Below, piece by piece: positions 1 to 11,766 of a stretch of 64,000 bases of DNA. Made by a program: the position numbers and the translations under genes. The DNA lies in contig OZ007567.1 in NCBI GenBank assembly GCA_963931925.1, forward strand, positions 85,925,677-85,989,676, given 5' to 3'. Each line of letters starts with the position of its first letter. Positions within the stretch are counted from its first letter, which is position 1. Source of the DNA: Onchidella celtica (Eukaryota > Mollusca > Gastropoda > Systellommatophora > Onchidiidae). A model generated the notes under the pieces. The model was not told the DNA's origin and ran no database searches. It saw only the letters and a list, made by a program, of their open reading frames with translations.

Positions 1-1737
1 CATCATGCAGTTTGCTTGAACTGCTTGTCATTTTCAAAGGTAAAGTTCTCATACTGGGTCAAAATAGATATATATATCATCTATGTCTTTTCCATCTACT
101 CACATCTAAGACCCCTGCGCCTTCTCCCCCTCGCCCTTTTCAGCTCTATTGTTCACTCGCATTCACTCTTTGGTCCATCCTTCTCACATTTCTCGCGTAC
201 GTCTTTCCATTACACCGTATTATTTCGCGTACTTATGTACACCATTTCCCTCCATTTTAGAGATCGATAACAACACTATTTTGCGCAAACGTTTCGTGTA
301 AAGTAATGGTGGGTGCTGGTCAAGTCACGACTCTGCTGGAATCGACTTCACGGTTTTGTTGCTCCCGATAGCTACTTTACCCTGAAGACAATACTGAAGG
401 GAAGAAACGCAGTAAAACAGCCTTCAAAAATAGAGTGACTTAATGTGAGACACCGTCGTAGCTTATTTTAAAACGCCAATGTAGCAGTTTCCTATGCTGA
501 TAAACAATAATAGTGTGCAGGATATCAACATAGGCTTGCTTCTCGATGGCGAGAAAACATACATGTGAGATGTCAGAAACATGTAGGCCACAGACTTGCT
601 ACAAATTAAGCATAAAAAGGGATCGCTTTTGGTCAACTGTTAATTCACTCATGGCTAAAAAGCACATTATTCAAATTCAGTATTCCTAAATTCCTGGCAA
701 ACAAGGTTAACAGTTTACAGTATCAAGTCAAGTACCCGTAGAATGGTTTCCCTCCTTGCCTGTTATACCCGCCCGTGCAGATCTTCCGGTATGAGTTCTC
801 TGTCTCGTTCTTTTCTCACTATTTCGCATAGCCATCTAAATACTTCATCCATCAAACACAGCTAGCAGTGTGCCATTCCTCAAAGGAAGCTGGCTGTAAA
901 GCTGTTTTATTTTACAAGTGATTCAAACTGAACAAGATGTTTTCAATTTATTAGTGGAAAAAGAACAATTCTTGCATTGAAATGGTCCATAATACTTGGT
1001 GACTGTCTCTGTTGAGTACTATTTGATTTTATTGTGGAATCTGGACAGATTATTGGCGAGGTTTGCTGTTGCTGTTATTATTGTTGTTGTTGTTTTGTCG
1101 TTGTTGTAGCAAGATATCTGGTGCCCCACTGTTGCACCAAGAGTACAGCAAAAATCATACAGAAATATTGTTACAGCTATTCGATGCAGGTATTGATAAT
1201 TCTTGAAACTGATTCCACTCGAGCATCACTGATGAGCTTCTACTGTCATTCGTCTGCAGTCTCTATATCTCTCTCTCTCTCCTGTCTCCTTTCTCCCTCT
1301 CTCTTACGCACACCCAGACTCACAAAACACCCCAACACACACACAGACACATAAACACATCCTTTTTTTTATTACCTCAGAAGACAAACATTTATGCCTG
1401 ACTGACATAAATGATCACATTCATCAAACACTTTCTCTGAGGCTATGAGCAAAATACATGCAGGAAACATTCTATGTCGATACACATCACTGCAGCTGAT
1501 CCTAGTGCCTTTGATGTTCGTCTTGCCAGCATCAAGATGCTCTTTATGATATGATACTCGCGGGAAAACCGCAACAAAAGCGAACGACGCGAGAGTTGCG
1601 CAGTTCGCTGGTTGGTGAGTTGAACGAAACAGAACTGACGATCAGGCTATAATGCATTTTTTCTTTTTCGAAAGACAACCATATCAGTTATCGCAGCCAT
1701 TACGTAAATTGTGTAAGTGGTTGCATGTTGCTATATT
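1..1737. other. No gene seen; AT-rich with a small CT/CA-rich patch
   Basis: The open frames at the left edge are pyrimidine-biased and resemble no family I know. A short TTG/TGT-rich stretch lies at 1060-1110, and 1260-1355 is CT then CA rich. No mobile element ends were recognised. Confidence 0.5.
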
Positions 1738-2140
1738 ATATATAGCGACCTTAGTTCTTGTTTGTTCTATGTCCATTTTCTGAAAAACTGGAGGTCTTTT
1801 AGTATGTAGAAGAGGTATGATGAACTGCACTCTAGCTTCGCATTACGCGTCGACACAACACGGGATACGACGCTGCACAAGACTGAAAGATACAGACATC
1901 CTGAGCACGAGCTCGTAGTCTTTCGAGATTGACGGATGCCAACCAACCATTATGACAAACTGCACACTTTGACACTCATTTAAAATACGCTCTGACTTGT
2001 CATGTAGTTCCGCAGTTCAGATCTGTTCTAACTCTTGATGGTAATAGCATAATAACTAAAGCCGCAAACGTTTAACTTCGAATGTCTCAATTGTGCAAAA
2101 AGTAGAGCTGGAACAAACAAGAACGAAGATCGCCATATAT
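1738..2140. mobile_element. MITE family A, copy 1, interrupted by a LINE tail
   Basis: The ends 1738-1767 and 2111-2140 are inverted repeats matching at 27 of 30 bases, with core TTAGTTCTTGTTTGTTC, and both outer edges read ATATAT. The inside of both halves matches the element at 61176-61435: for example CCATTTTCTGAAAAACTGGA after the left end and ACTAAAGCCG before the right end. A 120-bp LINE 3' stub splits it at 1831-1950. No coding sequence is present, so it would need a transposase supplied in trans. Confidence 0.75.
1831..1950 (+). mobile_element. Extremely 5'-truncated LINE 3' end inside MITE A
   Basis: The segment ends in CGTAGTCTTTCGAGATTGA followed by CGGATGCC, the same terminal motif that ends the LINE ORFs at 34.36 kb and 37.68 kb. 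In one frame this reads VVFRD-stop, like the IVFRD-stop of the longer copy. It is flanked by TATGATGAACTGCAC (1816-1830) and TATGACAAACTGCAC (1951-1965), a 15-bp target duplication differing only at two transitions. The related MITE at 61 kb carries a single copy of this site with no insert. Confidence 0.75.
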
Positions 2141-5044
2141 CGATAAAGGTCCGAGATGCATAATGCCATGGCTACTACAACAGAACTTACACCCTTGTAA
2201 TGTGGACGTTACAAATGATTGGCATTGGTTCATAATATGGTGAAAGATCCCTGCTCCGGTCTCACCAGGCTTGTTCCTGGTGGCAGTAGATGATTGGCAG
2301 GGGGTCGGGGATCAGCAATGGTAATTAATAAATCAGTGTGATTCCCCCACGTCAAAGATTATCCGGCCAGTCATTAACTCACTGTGTGAGTGACGCACTC
2401 GCGTCTTGCATCGCCCCCACCCACCCATTCACCTCCAGCCTCCCTCTTTATCAACGAGTGTTACCTAGCTTTGTCCGTAAAAGCCATACATGAATTTTGT
2501 TGCAACCCCACAGTACATGGTTGTGTGCATGGCGTCAATGGGGCAGTATTCTAGGTCAGCAATAAGAGAAAGAAAGCTGAGAAAGCCTACTTGGTGTTAA
2601 AATGAAATTAGATTTTACAAGATAGTTTTAGATACTCCTTTCTACTGTTCAACTAAATAATGTATGTGTATTGGGGTGCAATGGAGGGTGGGGTGGGGTG
2701 GGGGTGGGGGTTAATGTCCCAGCCAGCAACCCTATGGAAATCCTACTCATTGGATTGATGTCAAGTATGCACATAGGAATAAAATTGTTCCTATTTAGAT
2801 CCGCTGGTTACGACACCGCGCCGACACCGGTTTGATATAGATAGGGAACCCGCCCCCCTCACGGTATTCCTATCGACCCCACGGATATCTTTACAAATCT
2901 ACGATGGATTGACGTAAGGATTCTGACTGGACCGTTGCTCGTGGCGTTGCCTTTTGTTTCATTGTAGGTGATGTTTCCTGAACATTATTATTGGGTTAGA
3001 GCTGTTTGTTTTTCTTTACCATGATTTTTTACGGAATATTATTTTCCCTTTCCTATCAAATTCCCTGCACTTGACAACAACTAGAAGAGAGGTGCGACAT
3101 GGGTCTGTGTGACGTCAGCGCAATTTTGTGGCAGAGGCGATGACTTCCCCTAGAAAATTTCTGCAAGAACTCTGAGGGGATTAGAATTAGCAAGGGTTTA
3201 GTTCCTATTGGTACTTAGATCCCTTGTAATTCTTGTAATTCTAATCCTCTTTAAATACATTGAAGATGGCTTGAATTACAAAGGATGTAAGAGCGAATGG
3301 CACTCAGACCTGTTCTAATTCTAGCCAACCCCCCCCCCCCTCCGCTACCATCAGTTGTGGTCTGCGTGGCCAATAAAGGGTATCTTTCGTTTGTACTTCC
3401 AGAATGTTCTTAGAACCGTTTAAAATTTGCCAAAGAAGCTATGAGCAGTAAACAGAACAACATCTGTATATCTGAGAGGACATGTACTATGTATGCTTGC
3501 TTCCAGCAGAAGAAGAGATGCTTGTCTCAAGTGGCTGTCTCATACTCTACTTATATTGCATGGACTAGAAGTCATTGGCAAGTATTTCAATGCAAAACTT
3601 GAGACGCACCTGGTGCCTACCAGCGACAGCAGTCGGAACCATTTTATTTCTTGTCGTCAAGAAGACTGTTAGTTTGTTTTATAAAATGAAAATTCCTTTG
3701 ACTTCTTTTTAAATAAATCAAACCTAAGAATATGTTGCAAAGCAAGCCTAGGATGAGCTACTGGTTTTTTCTTGATATTACATTTTACTTCATATCAATT
3801 TTTAAATTAAATATGTATACATACATGTTATGTTAATTGCATCCAACGATTCTTGCAAAACTATATCATGCAAAATGGTTCCTGGCAGACGCAGAGTTTG
3901 TTCTAGTTTGAAGAAATATTATTCCATTAACTTTCATCAGCCTTGGTTATAGATTATTCTAGAATTGTGCCCGGAATGATTTGTTCAGGCTCGCATTTCA
4001 TAATTTTCAGGGGAGAAGAGTATGTCAATATCGTCTACAAAATACAGGCATCTCTTCTGCGAGACGTCCTAATTCTTGGGAAACCTAAAGCTCTGATAAC
4101 AAGGAACTTGATGTTTCGCCCACACATCTGTAAACAAAAGGGTGTGAAACTAGTGAAAGAGTAGGATAATTATCACTTGAGGGAAAGGATAAACTCACGT
4201 GGCGGGGACTGCCCGTGGTTGTCATATTAGAAAGTTGCCCTAGTTACGACCGTAAATTTGAGTCTTTACTAAACAAGATCTAGCTGCCTGTGTGCTAGTT
4301 TCTGGGGTCCGAGGCACAGAGATGAGGCGAGAAAAGGGGAGACAAGTCTAAATCTGATCCTTCATGGAGAAACGAAATAAACTCGATTCATTAACAGTTT
4401 TTTTCCCCCGCAAAACAACGAAATATTTCCGTTATCTTCAAGCAGTTTGAATTAATGTAAGTGCTCAGGTATTAGAATTTAGAAATTTTGGATTCTGCTC
4501 TGCAGAACGCTGTCGTGTTTGTAACAACTCTGTAAAGAGTGACAGAAACCAAGATCCTTTCTTTTATGTTGTATTTCCTAAACGATACCTGGAGCATAAT
4601 TTATAAATTTAATTAGCATTTTGACACTTTGGACGAGTAAATGCAGTGCCGCTAACTGACGTCAGATATGATCACAGATATTAATTTTCTTATCGCTCCT
4701 AACCCGAAATACTGAAGGCACCCGGAAAAAGTATAATTATGTCTCACGAGGGCCTCGGGTCACGGTCGTTGGCCCTCACTGAAAAGTCGCGCAATACACT
4801 TCTTGCTGAACTTTGTCAATGTGTAGGTAGTACTGAATAACTGAAACTGGACATCTCAGTTCGTATTTTTCTTACCAGTAAATTTGGTTTCATTGTTCCT
4901 ATGCCTTTTTCTGTCCAGGTGACAGATTTCATTAATCTGTTAACCATGTTAATATACTCTTGAACTGACGCACAAAAACTGTGTTCCTACAGCCGTATTG
5001 TTCCCCCCCCAAAAAAACAACTATTTTTAGAATGGCATATCCAT
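2141..5044. other. No gene seen
   Basis: AT-rich DNA with a G-rich stretch at 2680-2710, a C run at 3331-3341 and a small hairpin (listed separately). The 73-residue frame at 3943-4164 matches no family I recognise. Confidence 0.5.
3172..3253. repeat. Short imperfect inverted repeat (hairpin)
   Basis: GGGGATTAGAATTAGCAAGGG near 3176 is mirrored by CCCTTGTAATTC...AATTCTAATCCTC ending near 3252, giving arms of about 23-29 bases around a short loop. It may be a solo-hairpin MITE remnant. No second copy was noticed. Confidence 0.4.
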
Positions 5045-5390
5045 CTTTTTAATTTGCTCAAGTGCGTCTGATTTATCACGCATGCAGTCATTATCAACAT
5101 CGATTTTCTAGAAAACTCTGTTAAATTTGTTTGAACTTTGCATGGGCTCATATTTCACATTAAGCCCCATGGCACTGGTTTTTACTCACCAGAATGAAGC
5201 CAGATTTCGAGTTTTGCTTATTTAAGCTTCTTTAATTTTATTTCAGATGAACTTGTATTATCGTGAAATTCAAGCTTGTTTACAGTAAAACAAAATAAGT
5301 TCAGCACTGGTGTCATGTGGGTTCATCTTGAACGGGAAAACCAACTGTGAATATTCAACGAGCGGTACTCTTTTTACCTATGGTACCGAA
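5045..5390. mobile_element. Family Z inverted-repeat element, partial copy
   Basis: The left part (TCAACATCGATTTTCTAG, then TTTGCATGGGCTCATATTTC) matches both arms of the element at 26680-27240. The segment near 5310-5350 (GTTCATCTTGAACGGGAAAA) matches internal sequence near 26890 of that element and near 62850 of a third copy. The right inverted arm was not found, so this copy is truncated. Confidence 0.5.
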
Positions 5391-6054
5391 GTGCACATAA
5401 TTTTTTGCACATTTTTCTGCCGCAGGCGTACGTCTAGTGTGATAAGAGACTTCCACACAAATTGCTGTGTTATTTTTATCTCACAGCCTACAAACTCAAG
5501 TTTATCTCCCTTTAAAACATGACTTTGAAATGCCAATTCATTACCTTGAAATGGGTGGCTTTGCAGTAATGCAGTAAGTTTTGACAAACACCAAAGCCAA
5601 ACGGTTACCATAATCTTGTACACCAAGAGAGAAAGATACGTACATCATTGGATTTAAACAACAACAAGAAAACCGATTCAAGAGTGGTTGTTGATAGAAA
5701 ACGTGCTGTTCGATCCCAAGACCTTTCAATCAGAGTTGCTTTCTCTTATCAAGCAGCAGATTAAGCAAAACAGTTCAAAGTCAACAAATTACTTCAAAGA
5801 AAAAAAAAAACACATTACGGCTGCCACCTCGTTTCTCATATCAAAACCAGACCGAACTGATGTGAGCAGAAGTAACAGGTTATGTTGCAAAATAATGCGA
5901 ACTGTACTTTCAAAACTGCGAATGTCAAAGTTTTTTTACCAACACCGGAAAACGAAATATATACCAAAGAGGTTATTATATATAGCTAGAGGTCAGACAA
6001 GCGCTACGCAAGTCTCCGCGTGGCGTCGTCGGTAGGTGAAGTAAAGATGGCGGC
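5391..6054. other. No gene seen
   Basis: Contains an A-run at 5802-5810 and a few short open frames with no recognisable motif. Confidence 0.45.
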
Positions 6055-6155
6055 CAACTCACGGCAAGCCTGCCTCGACCTAGACAGTACGGCTAAAGTA
6101 AAGCCAACTTACGGCAAGCCTGCTTCGACCTAGACAGTACGGCTAAAGTAAACAA
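6055..6155. repeat. Two-copy tandem repeat, 50-bp unit
   Basis: ACGGCAAGCCTGCCTCGACC... at 6061 recurs exactly 50 bases later as ACGGCAAGCCTGCTTCGACC..., and both run through TAGACAGTACGGCTAAAGTAAA. Two full units are present with only a few differences, so the duplication is recent. Confidence 0.75.
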
Positions 6156-6796
6156 ATCCAAACCTAATTAATAATACGGTCTTTCAGATTGTTTGAACGG
6201 GGATTACAGTAGTAATGAGCAGACTTAATTTATGGATTGGGTGAACCACGAAAATGTAAAAATTGTAATCCCACCAAAAGAAAAAAACCAAACATTATGA
6301 ATTATGACAAAATCCAAAATGTACGGATGAATTTGAACCTCCATCTCTAAAGAGGAATGAACAAGAATAAAATACTGAGGCCTTCCGACAAAAACTACTT
6401 TCGTTAGCACTGGCCTTGACACCGTGTTTGCAATCGCTTGCCGTAAGCAAAGATGGCTGCCGGGCTTTCTATTTGCGGCTATGTGACGTGACCGAGTCTT
6501 ACCTCTAGGTTTATTATAAACTCTTTGATATGTACACAAAACGCGGGCAGGGAAGCTAAGAAATTCTGGATTATCAAAATGCTACATGGGTAAAGGTAGG
6601 AATGAATTCAAAATTGTCTTCGCAGCGCATGATACGAATGTAGACCAGCTGCGATTTTACTGGTCTATCGTGAACTGATGTTTTTCAATGGGAATTTAGG
6701 TTTCTAGGTTTTGAAGTTATCTTGAAGTTCTCGGTTTACGTTTTGCAACTCGCTTGAAGCTTAAACGTGTTCCGTGCTTCTGTTCCATGGTTCTAC

Positions 6797-7380
6797 AGCG
6801 GCGGTTCTCAACATAGGATATATCGCCCCTTTAGGGTGCAAATTTTGATATTCAGGGGACCAAAACGGCAGAAAAGAGCGAGAAGGTGCGAAAACGATGA
6901 AAGGGGGCGTTTGGGGGGGGGGGGCGAAAACACGGACGGAGGAAGATTTGGGGGCAAATACAGAGCAGCTATTGACTGTTCAACAACACTCGTGGATGGG
7001 TTTTGTGAACCGAAAAGGCCCTATATCTTTTACTGCAATTGATAAAGAATGCTTTCTGTTTTAAAATGAATGATCAACAGGCCTGTTCATTATCAGTAAT
7101 AGGGCTTTGAAAAACTTAACATCATAACAACATGCGTGTAGTCTGTCTTCATGTGATATCATAAAAATATCATAAAAACCACAGAAAAACTGTGGGGTCG
7201 CAACATACAACCTTTTCTTTTTGCCCAATTTTGACTTCATGTGATATGCATCTGTTGGGTTTGAGTAGGTTTTTTTTTTTGTTTTGGGGTCGGGGGGGGG
7301 GGGGGGGGTCAGAGAAGGGGGCGACGAAAGAAAATTTGGAACCTAAGGGGGGCGACTCCCTGAAAAAGATTGAGAACCAC
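6797..7380. mobile_element. Non-autonomous hAT-like DNA transposon
   Basis: The left end reads GCGGCGGTTCTCAAC and the right end TTGAGAACCAC, the widespread hAT terminal signature GTGGTTCTCAA in inverted orientation. The flanks GGTTCTAC (6789-6796) and GGTTGTAG (7381-7388) match at 6 of 8 bases, consistent with an old hAT 8-bp target duplication. The interior holds a G12 and a G17 run and a nested insert at 7160-7234. No transposase frame is present. Confidence 0.6.
7160..7234. mobile_element. Small insertion nested in the hAT-like element, with a 13-bp target duplication
   Basis: CTTCATGTGATAT occurs perfectly at 7147-7159 and 7235-7247, on both sides of a 75-bp segment. That segment contains AAAAACCACAG...AACTGTGGGG and ends CTTTTTGCCCAATTTTGA. 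The same AACCACAG stretch and a CAAATTTGGGCAAAAAG end (inverted) occur at 44465-44540, so this is a shortened family V element. Confidence 0.55.
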
Positions 7381-7388
7381 GGTTGTAG

Positions 7389-7676
7389 CCTACGTTTTCC
7401 GAATGAAACATACCTGAAAACTGACTTAGGATTTCCGTCTTATGACTGCAGAGTTTTCTCATTAGAAGGATTATGATCAAGGGTTACTACGTCTCTTTCT
7501 GTGTTTGCGTTGTGCACGTTGTCCCAAGAGGGAAGTCTGAGATGTCATGGAGTGCTTAGCTGCAAACTTTACTAATGAAGCCGATGATTACACACAAACC
7601 GCCCGAGTCTGAACATGCTGAAACATCACAATGCTGAATAGATGAAACATGTCTTTTTATGAAACACACACATACA
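7389..7676. other. No gene seen
   Basis: Unique-looking sequence between the hAT-like element and the CT array. Confidence 0.4.
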
Positions 7677-7690
7677 TCTCTCTCTCTATC

Positions 7691-7737
<47 letters not shown>

Positions 7738-7940
7738 ATTCTCTTTTTCTTTCTCTCTCTCTCTCTCTTCCCCTTCACTTTCAGTCTTTATATCTCTCTC
7801 TTTGTTAGTCTTTCCCTCTCTTCTTTCTTTCTTTCTCTCGAATTATCTATCTCGTTCTCTCTCTTTTTTCTCTTTCTCCGTTTAACTCTCTCTTTGTCTG
7901 CCTTTTTGTCTCTTCTTTCTTTCTTTCTTTCTTTCTCCAT
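7677..7940. repeat. CT-rich microsatellite
   Basis: A pure CT block at about 7692-7735 is followed by imperfect CT and CTTT repeats to about 7935. The Ser/Leu/Phe-rich open frame here is a by-product of the repeat. Confidence 0.9.
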
Positions 7941-8357
7941 CCCCTCCCCTCTTCCAAACTCTGTGTGTCTTATACATTAGTAGACAAAAACAAGAATCGG
8001 CCTACATTATACACGAACCAGTATACACACCTACATACACTTGCTTTTATTTTGTTGATATTCAATGCTTATTCTCTGAAGACAAGGGACACAATCTTTC
8101 TGAATAACTGTCAGCGACAGCTTATCTCCCCTGTCTGCCGGTTCATCGTTATTCAACGACCTGTCAGTAGCCAGTAAATCGCGCCATTTGTGGTTGTGCT
8201 GCGCTTCTTTTCTAGCCCCACTCGAGATAATTAGTTTCTTCAACGCCCATTGTCGGAATTATGACAGATTGAAGTAAATTTCGCGTGACAAAAACGGCGA
8301 TGGAAATCGACATTGAAATAATGAAAACAAAACAATTATATTTCACTTAAATTAACA

Positions 8358-8441
8358 TCTCTCTTTCTCTCTTTCTGTTTGTCTGTCTGTCTGTCTCTCT
8401 CTCTCCCTCTCTCTCTCTCGCTCTGTGTGTGTGTCTCTCTT

Positions 8442-8472
<31 letters not shown>

Positions 8473-8558
8473 CTCTCTCGCTCTGTGTGTGTGTCTCTCT
8501 CTTTCTGTTTGTCTGTCTCTCTCTCTTTTTGTCTGTCTCTCTCGCTCTGTCTGTCTGC

Positions 8559-8607
<49 letters not shown>

Positions 8608-8608
8608 C
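8358..8608. repeat. CT / CTGT compound microsatellite
   Basis: Alternating CT and CTGT blocks. A roughly 59-bp higher-order unit (CTCTCGCTCTGTGTGTGTGT) occurs near 8413 and again near 8472. Frames on both strands stay open only because of the repeat. Confidence 0.9.
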
Positions 8609-9037
8609 AGACAAGCGATGCATATAGCATGTTATATTTCACAGACTGAACTTGCCGTTGTGCGTTGTCGACTTTGTTTTTTTCGGTGTTTTATTTGGAA
8701 GCCCATTTTTATACCCGAACTAATTCAATCCAGACAAAAGGCTTAGGGCAGGCAAGCAGTCAAGAGCACATGACATCCTAAACGATAAATCTACAGATGA
8801 TTGCCAGGAAAAGGTGGTTCAGGAGACATTCATAGACATGCGACAAACAGATGGAGCGAAACACCAACAGATGATCTGACAGAAGATGAACGGCAGGTAG
8901 ATAGAAAGATAAAGATAGAATAATAAATTATCTAGTAACAGACAGACCGATGGACTAATTGATAGTTAGACAGGCAGACGGACGGATGGACAGCTGAAGA
9001 GATGGATGACAGACAGAGAGACGGACGGACGGACAGC

Positions 9038-9286
<249 letters not shown>

Positions 9287-10884
9287 TTCCTGCCGTACGA
9301 AAGACACACACAAGAACTTAATCATCGCCTGATCGGAATGACCTAGGGCAATAAAGAACATTGCAGAGAACAACGCAGGAAAAAACCCCACCTAAGTAAA
9401 GGCTGGTTCTTATGCTAATGAAAAAGAAGGATTTTTGCCCCCGTCACACCTCCTATTTTAGAAGAAGACAAACATTCATGTTCAAACTGGAGAGTCAAGA
9501 CAAGCAGTCATATACTCTCCTTACACTGTCAACAGCAAAAATGACTCGGGAAAGGGGAATGAACGATGAGTGGCGACTGCAGTTCATTTCAACAGCTACG
9601 CCTTAAAATCACTATCTTCAATCTTTCACACGTTAAGCTGGTCTCTTGCCACTGGTTTACGGGCTTGTGGGAAATATGAAAGCTAATTCCAGCACGGCCA
9701 TGTTATTGTGTTGTTGGCTTTGACAATTTTGGTTTCCACCCAACCTTACGTGTCTTATTCTAAGATTACCAGTTGAGAGCTAATTACGTGCCCTGATCTA
9801 AGATTCCACTTTTACTGTTTTTGACAGACCCTGACTTGTGGGGCACTTAGTGTAAAAAATTTCAAATTTTTGTGTTTTGCTGTTTCATCTTCTCCTTGAC
9901 AATAATTCATACACTTGTGTCTGCTGAAAGCCACTTCCAGCGAGTATAGATTTTCCATTGTCGGCAAGTTTGCTAACTCCTAAATACTGATGCCATCACT
10001 CGACAGCATCTTCGGTTCCTGCCGCCACTGTCACTGCCTGCCGCAGCTGCTGCTGCTTCATGCTCGCAGTCGCACTCCTCACTGCTACATGCACAAGTAT
10101 TCGATCGGTAAGCCTCACTAATGCCTGTATGACATGACATAACTTGCTGTTTGTTGTAATAGACCGACCCTTGTCACCCGATAGCTCACTGCCAGCGGAC
10201 GTCATTCTATTCCACAACATAATAAGGACGGCGTCTCTGTGTTGCCATAGTAACCTCCAGGAATTGGCCCTGCAGTGTTTTGTTGCCAGCGACTTAAAGC
10301 ATTTAATTAGCGCGGAGTAGAGACCTGCGGCATCTCCTTTGCTTTCACAAATAATTCCTCTTTACCTCCAAGCCGCTGCTTCCATTTGTTCAAACCTGTG
10401 TTTGAAGGAGATTTAAATAGCTTGGAAAATGTCCTTAGAAGGAAAGTGTTTTGCTTTGCTGTTCTTTCCTTCCACGCTGTGATTACAACAAATATGATTG
10501 GTTTACCTCTTTTTCAGAGCTCAAAGACCAAAATGCTGGACAACATCAGCATGACTTTAATGTTTGCACTGGAGAAAGAATTGTTGAAGAGTTATTAAAG
10601 TGTATGTTCATGACAGCATTTGTATGGTGACAATCGTTTTAATTTGAGCTTGGTTACAATTAAGTACTGAAGTCATCTGGACAGTTTGTATGCAGGAATC
10701 CTGGCCAGTTCTTTGCGTTAAATACCAAGTGACATAGGCTCTTTTATAGGACCCCCTTTCTCTTCTATCAGAATACAAAATATGGTGAATACAACTTTAT
10801 TCTTTGTTTATTCCCTTCCTTCCATCATCCCCCCCCCCCCCCCATGGCCCTAACATTCGTTCAGAGTGTAGGTTTCATAGAAAA
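9287..10884. other. No gene seen
   Basis: Moderately mixed sequence. The open frames at 9996-10220 (minus) and 10386-10598 (plus) show no domain I recognise. A C15 run lies at 10830-10844. Confidence 0.45.
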
Positions 10885-11036
10885 CTTGAGTTGAGTGTGA
10901 ATTTGAAGAAGCACATCGACACGATAACGGTCTCAATATGTTAAGAAAAAAGCAAGACGATCTATAGACAGAATATAACAGAACTACAGAACAGGGGGGG
11001 GGGGGGGAGACCCTATTGGTAGCGCCCACCATCCAC
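10885..11036 (+). repeat. Dispersed repeat family X, copy 1
   Basis: AAGCACATCGACACGATAACG and TAGCGCCCACCATCCACAGA are shared with copies at about 58147 and 40006. This copy has a G14 run (10994-11007) where the others have GACAGAAGGAGA. Confidence 0.55.
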
Positions 11037-11389
11037 AGATTTTAAGAAAGATTATTCTGGTTAATAGCATAATTCCAAAATGAAGCATTGTAAGGCCCAG
11101 TGCTGGTTTATAAGAAAACAGCTCGTGCTGGTAAGTACCATCGCCACCTAAGATAGAATACTGATTTAGAAGTACTGATGAAGGACCCTGACTTGAAAAA
11201 AAAAAAAAAGAAAATTTAGATGGAGAGAAGTAATGGGGTTTAGAACACAGCGGAAGAGATGGTTTCTAATTCTAGTATTAATAATTTCTTTCTACGAATT
11301 AACTTTTTTCCGGGTTTTGGGTTGAGAATTTTGTCTCTGGAGGTAAAATTACATGGCTGGAGTATCATCGTCCAAAGTTATTTGTTTTT

Positions 11390-11766
11390 CCTTCCTGTCA
11401 TCCTTTCTTCTTTCCTCTCCTCCTTTTTCCCTTTCTTCCTGCCTCTCCTCCTTCTTTCCTTCCTTCCTTTCCTCCCTTTTCCTTCCTTCCTTCCTTTCCT
11501 CCTTTTTTTCTTCCTTCCACCCTACCTTCCTTCCTTCCTCTCCTTTTTTCCTTCCTTCCTCCCTCTCCTCCTCTCTTCCTTCCTTTTTCCTTCCCTCCTT
11601 CCTTCCTTCCTTCTTTCCTCTCCTCCTTTCTTCCTTCCTTCCTTTCTCCGTCCCTCTCCTCCTTACTTCCTCTCCTCCTTCCTTCCTTCCTTTCTTTTCC
11701 TTCCTTCCTTTCCTCCTTCTTTTTTCTTTTCTTCCTCCCTTCATTCTTCTTTCCTTCCTTCCTATT
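11390..11766. repeat. Long polypyrimidine tract (TTCC/CTCC)
   Basis: About 375 bases are almost wholly C and T on the plus strand, as imperfect TTCC, TCCTCC and TTTC units. The frames rich in Ser/Phe/Pro/Leu (plus) and Lys/Glu/Arg/Gly (minus) follow from this. Such tracts can form triplex (H-) DNA. Confidence 0.9.
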
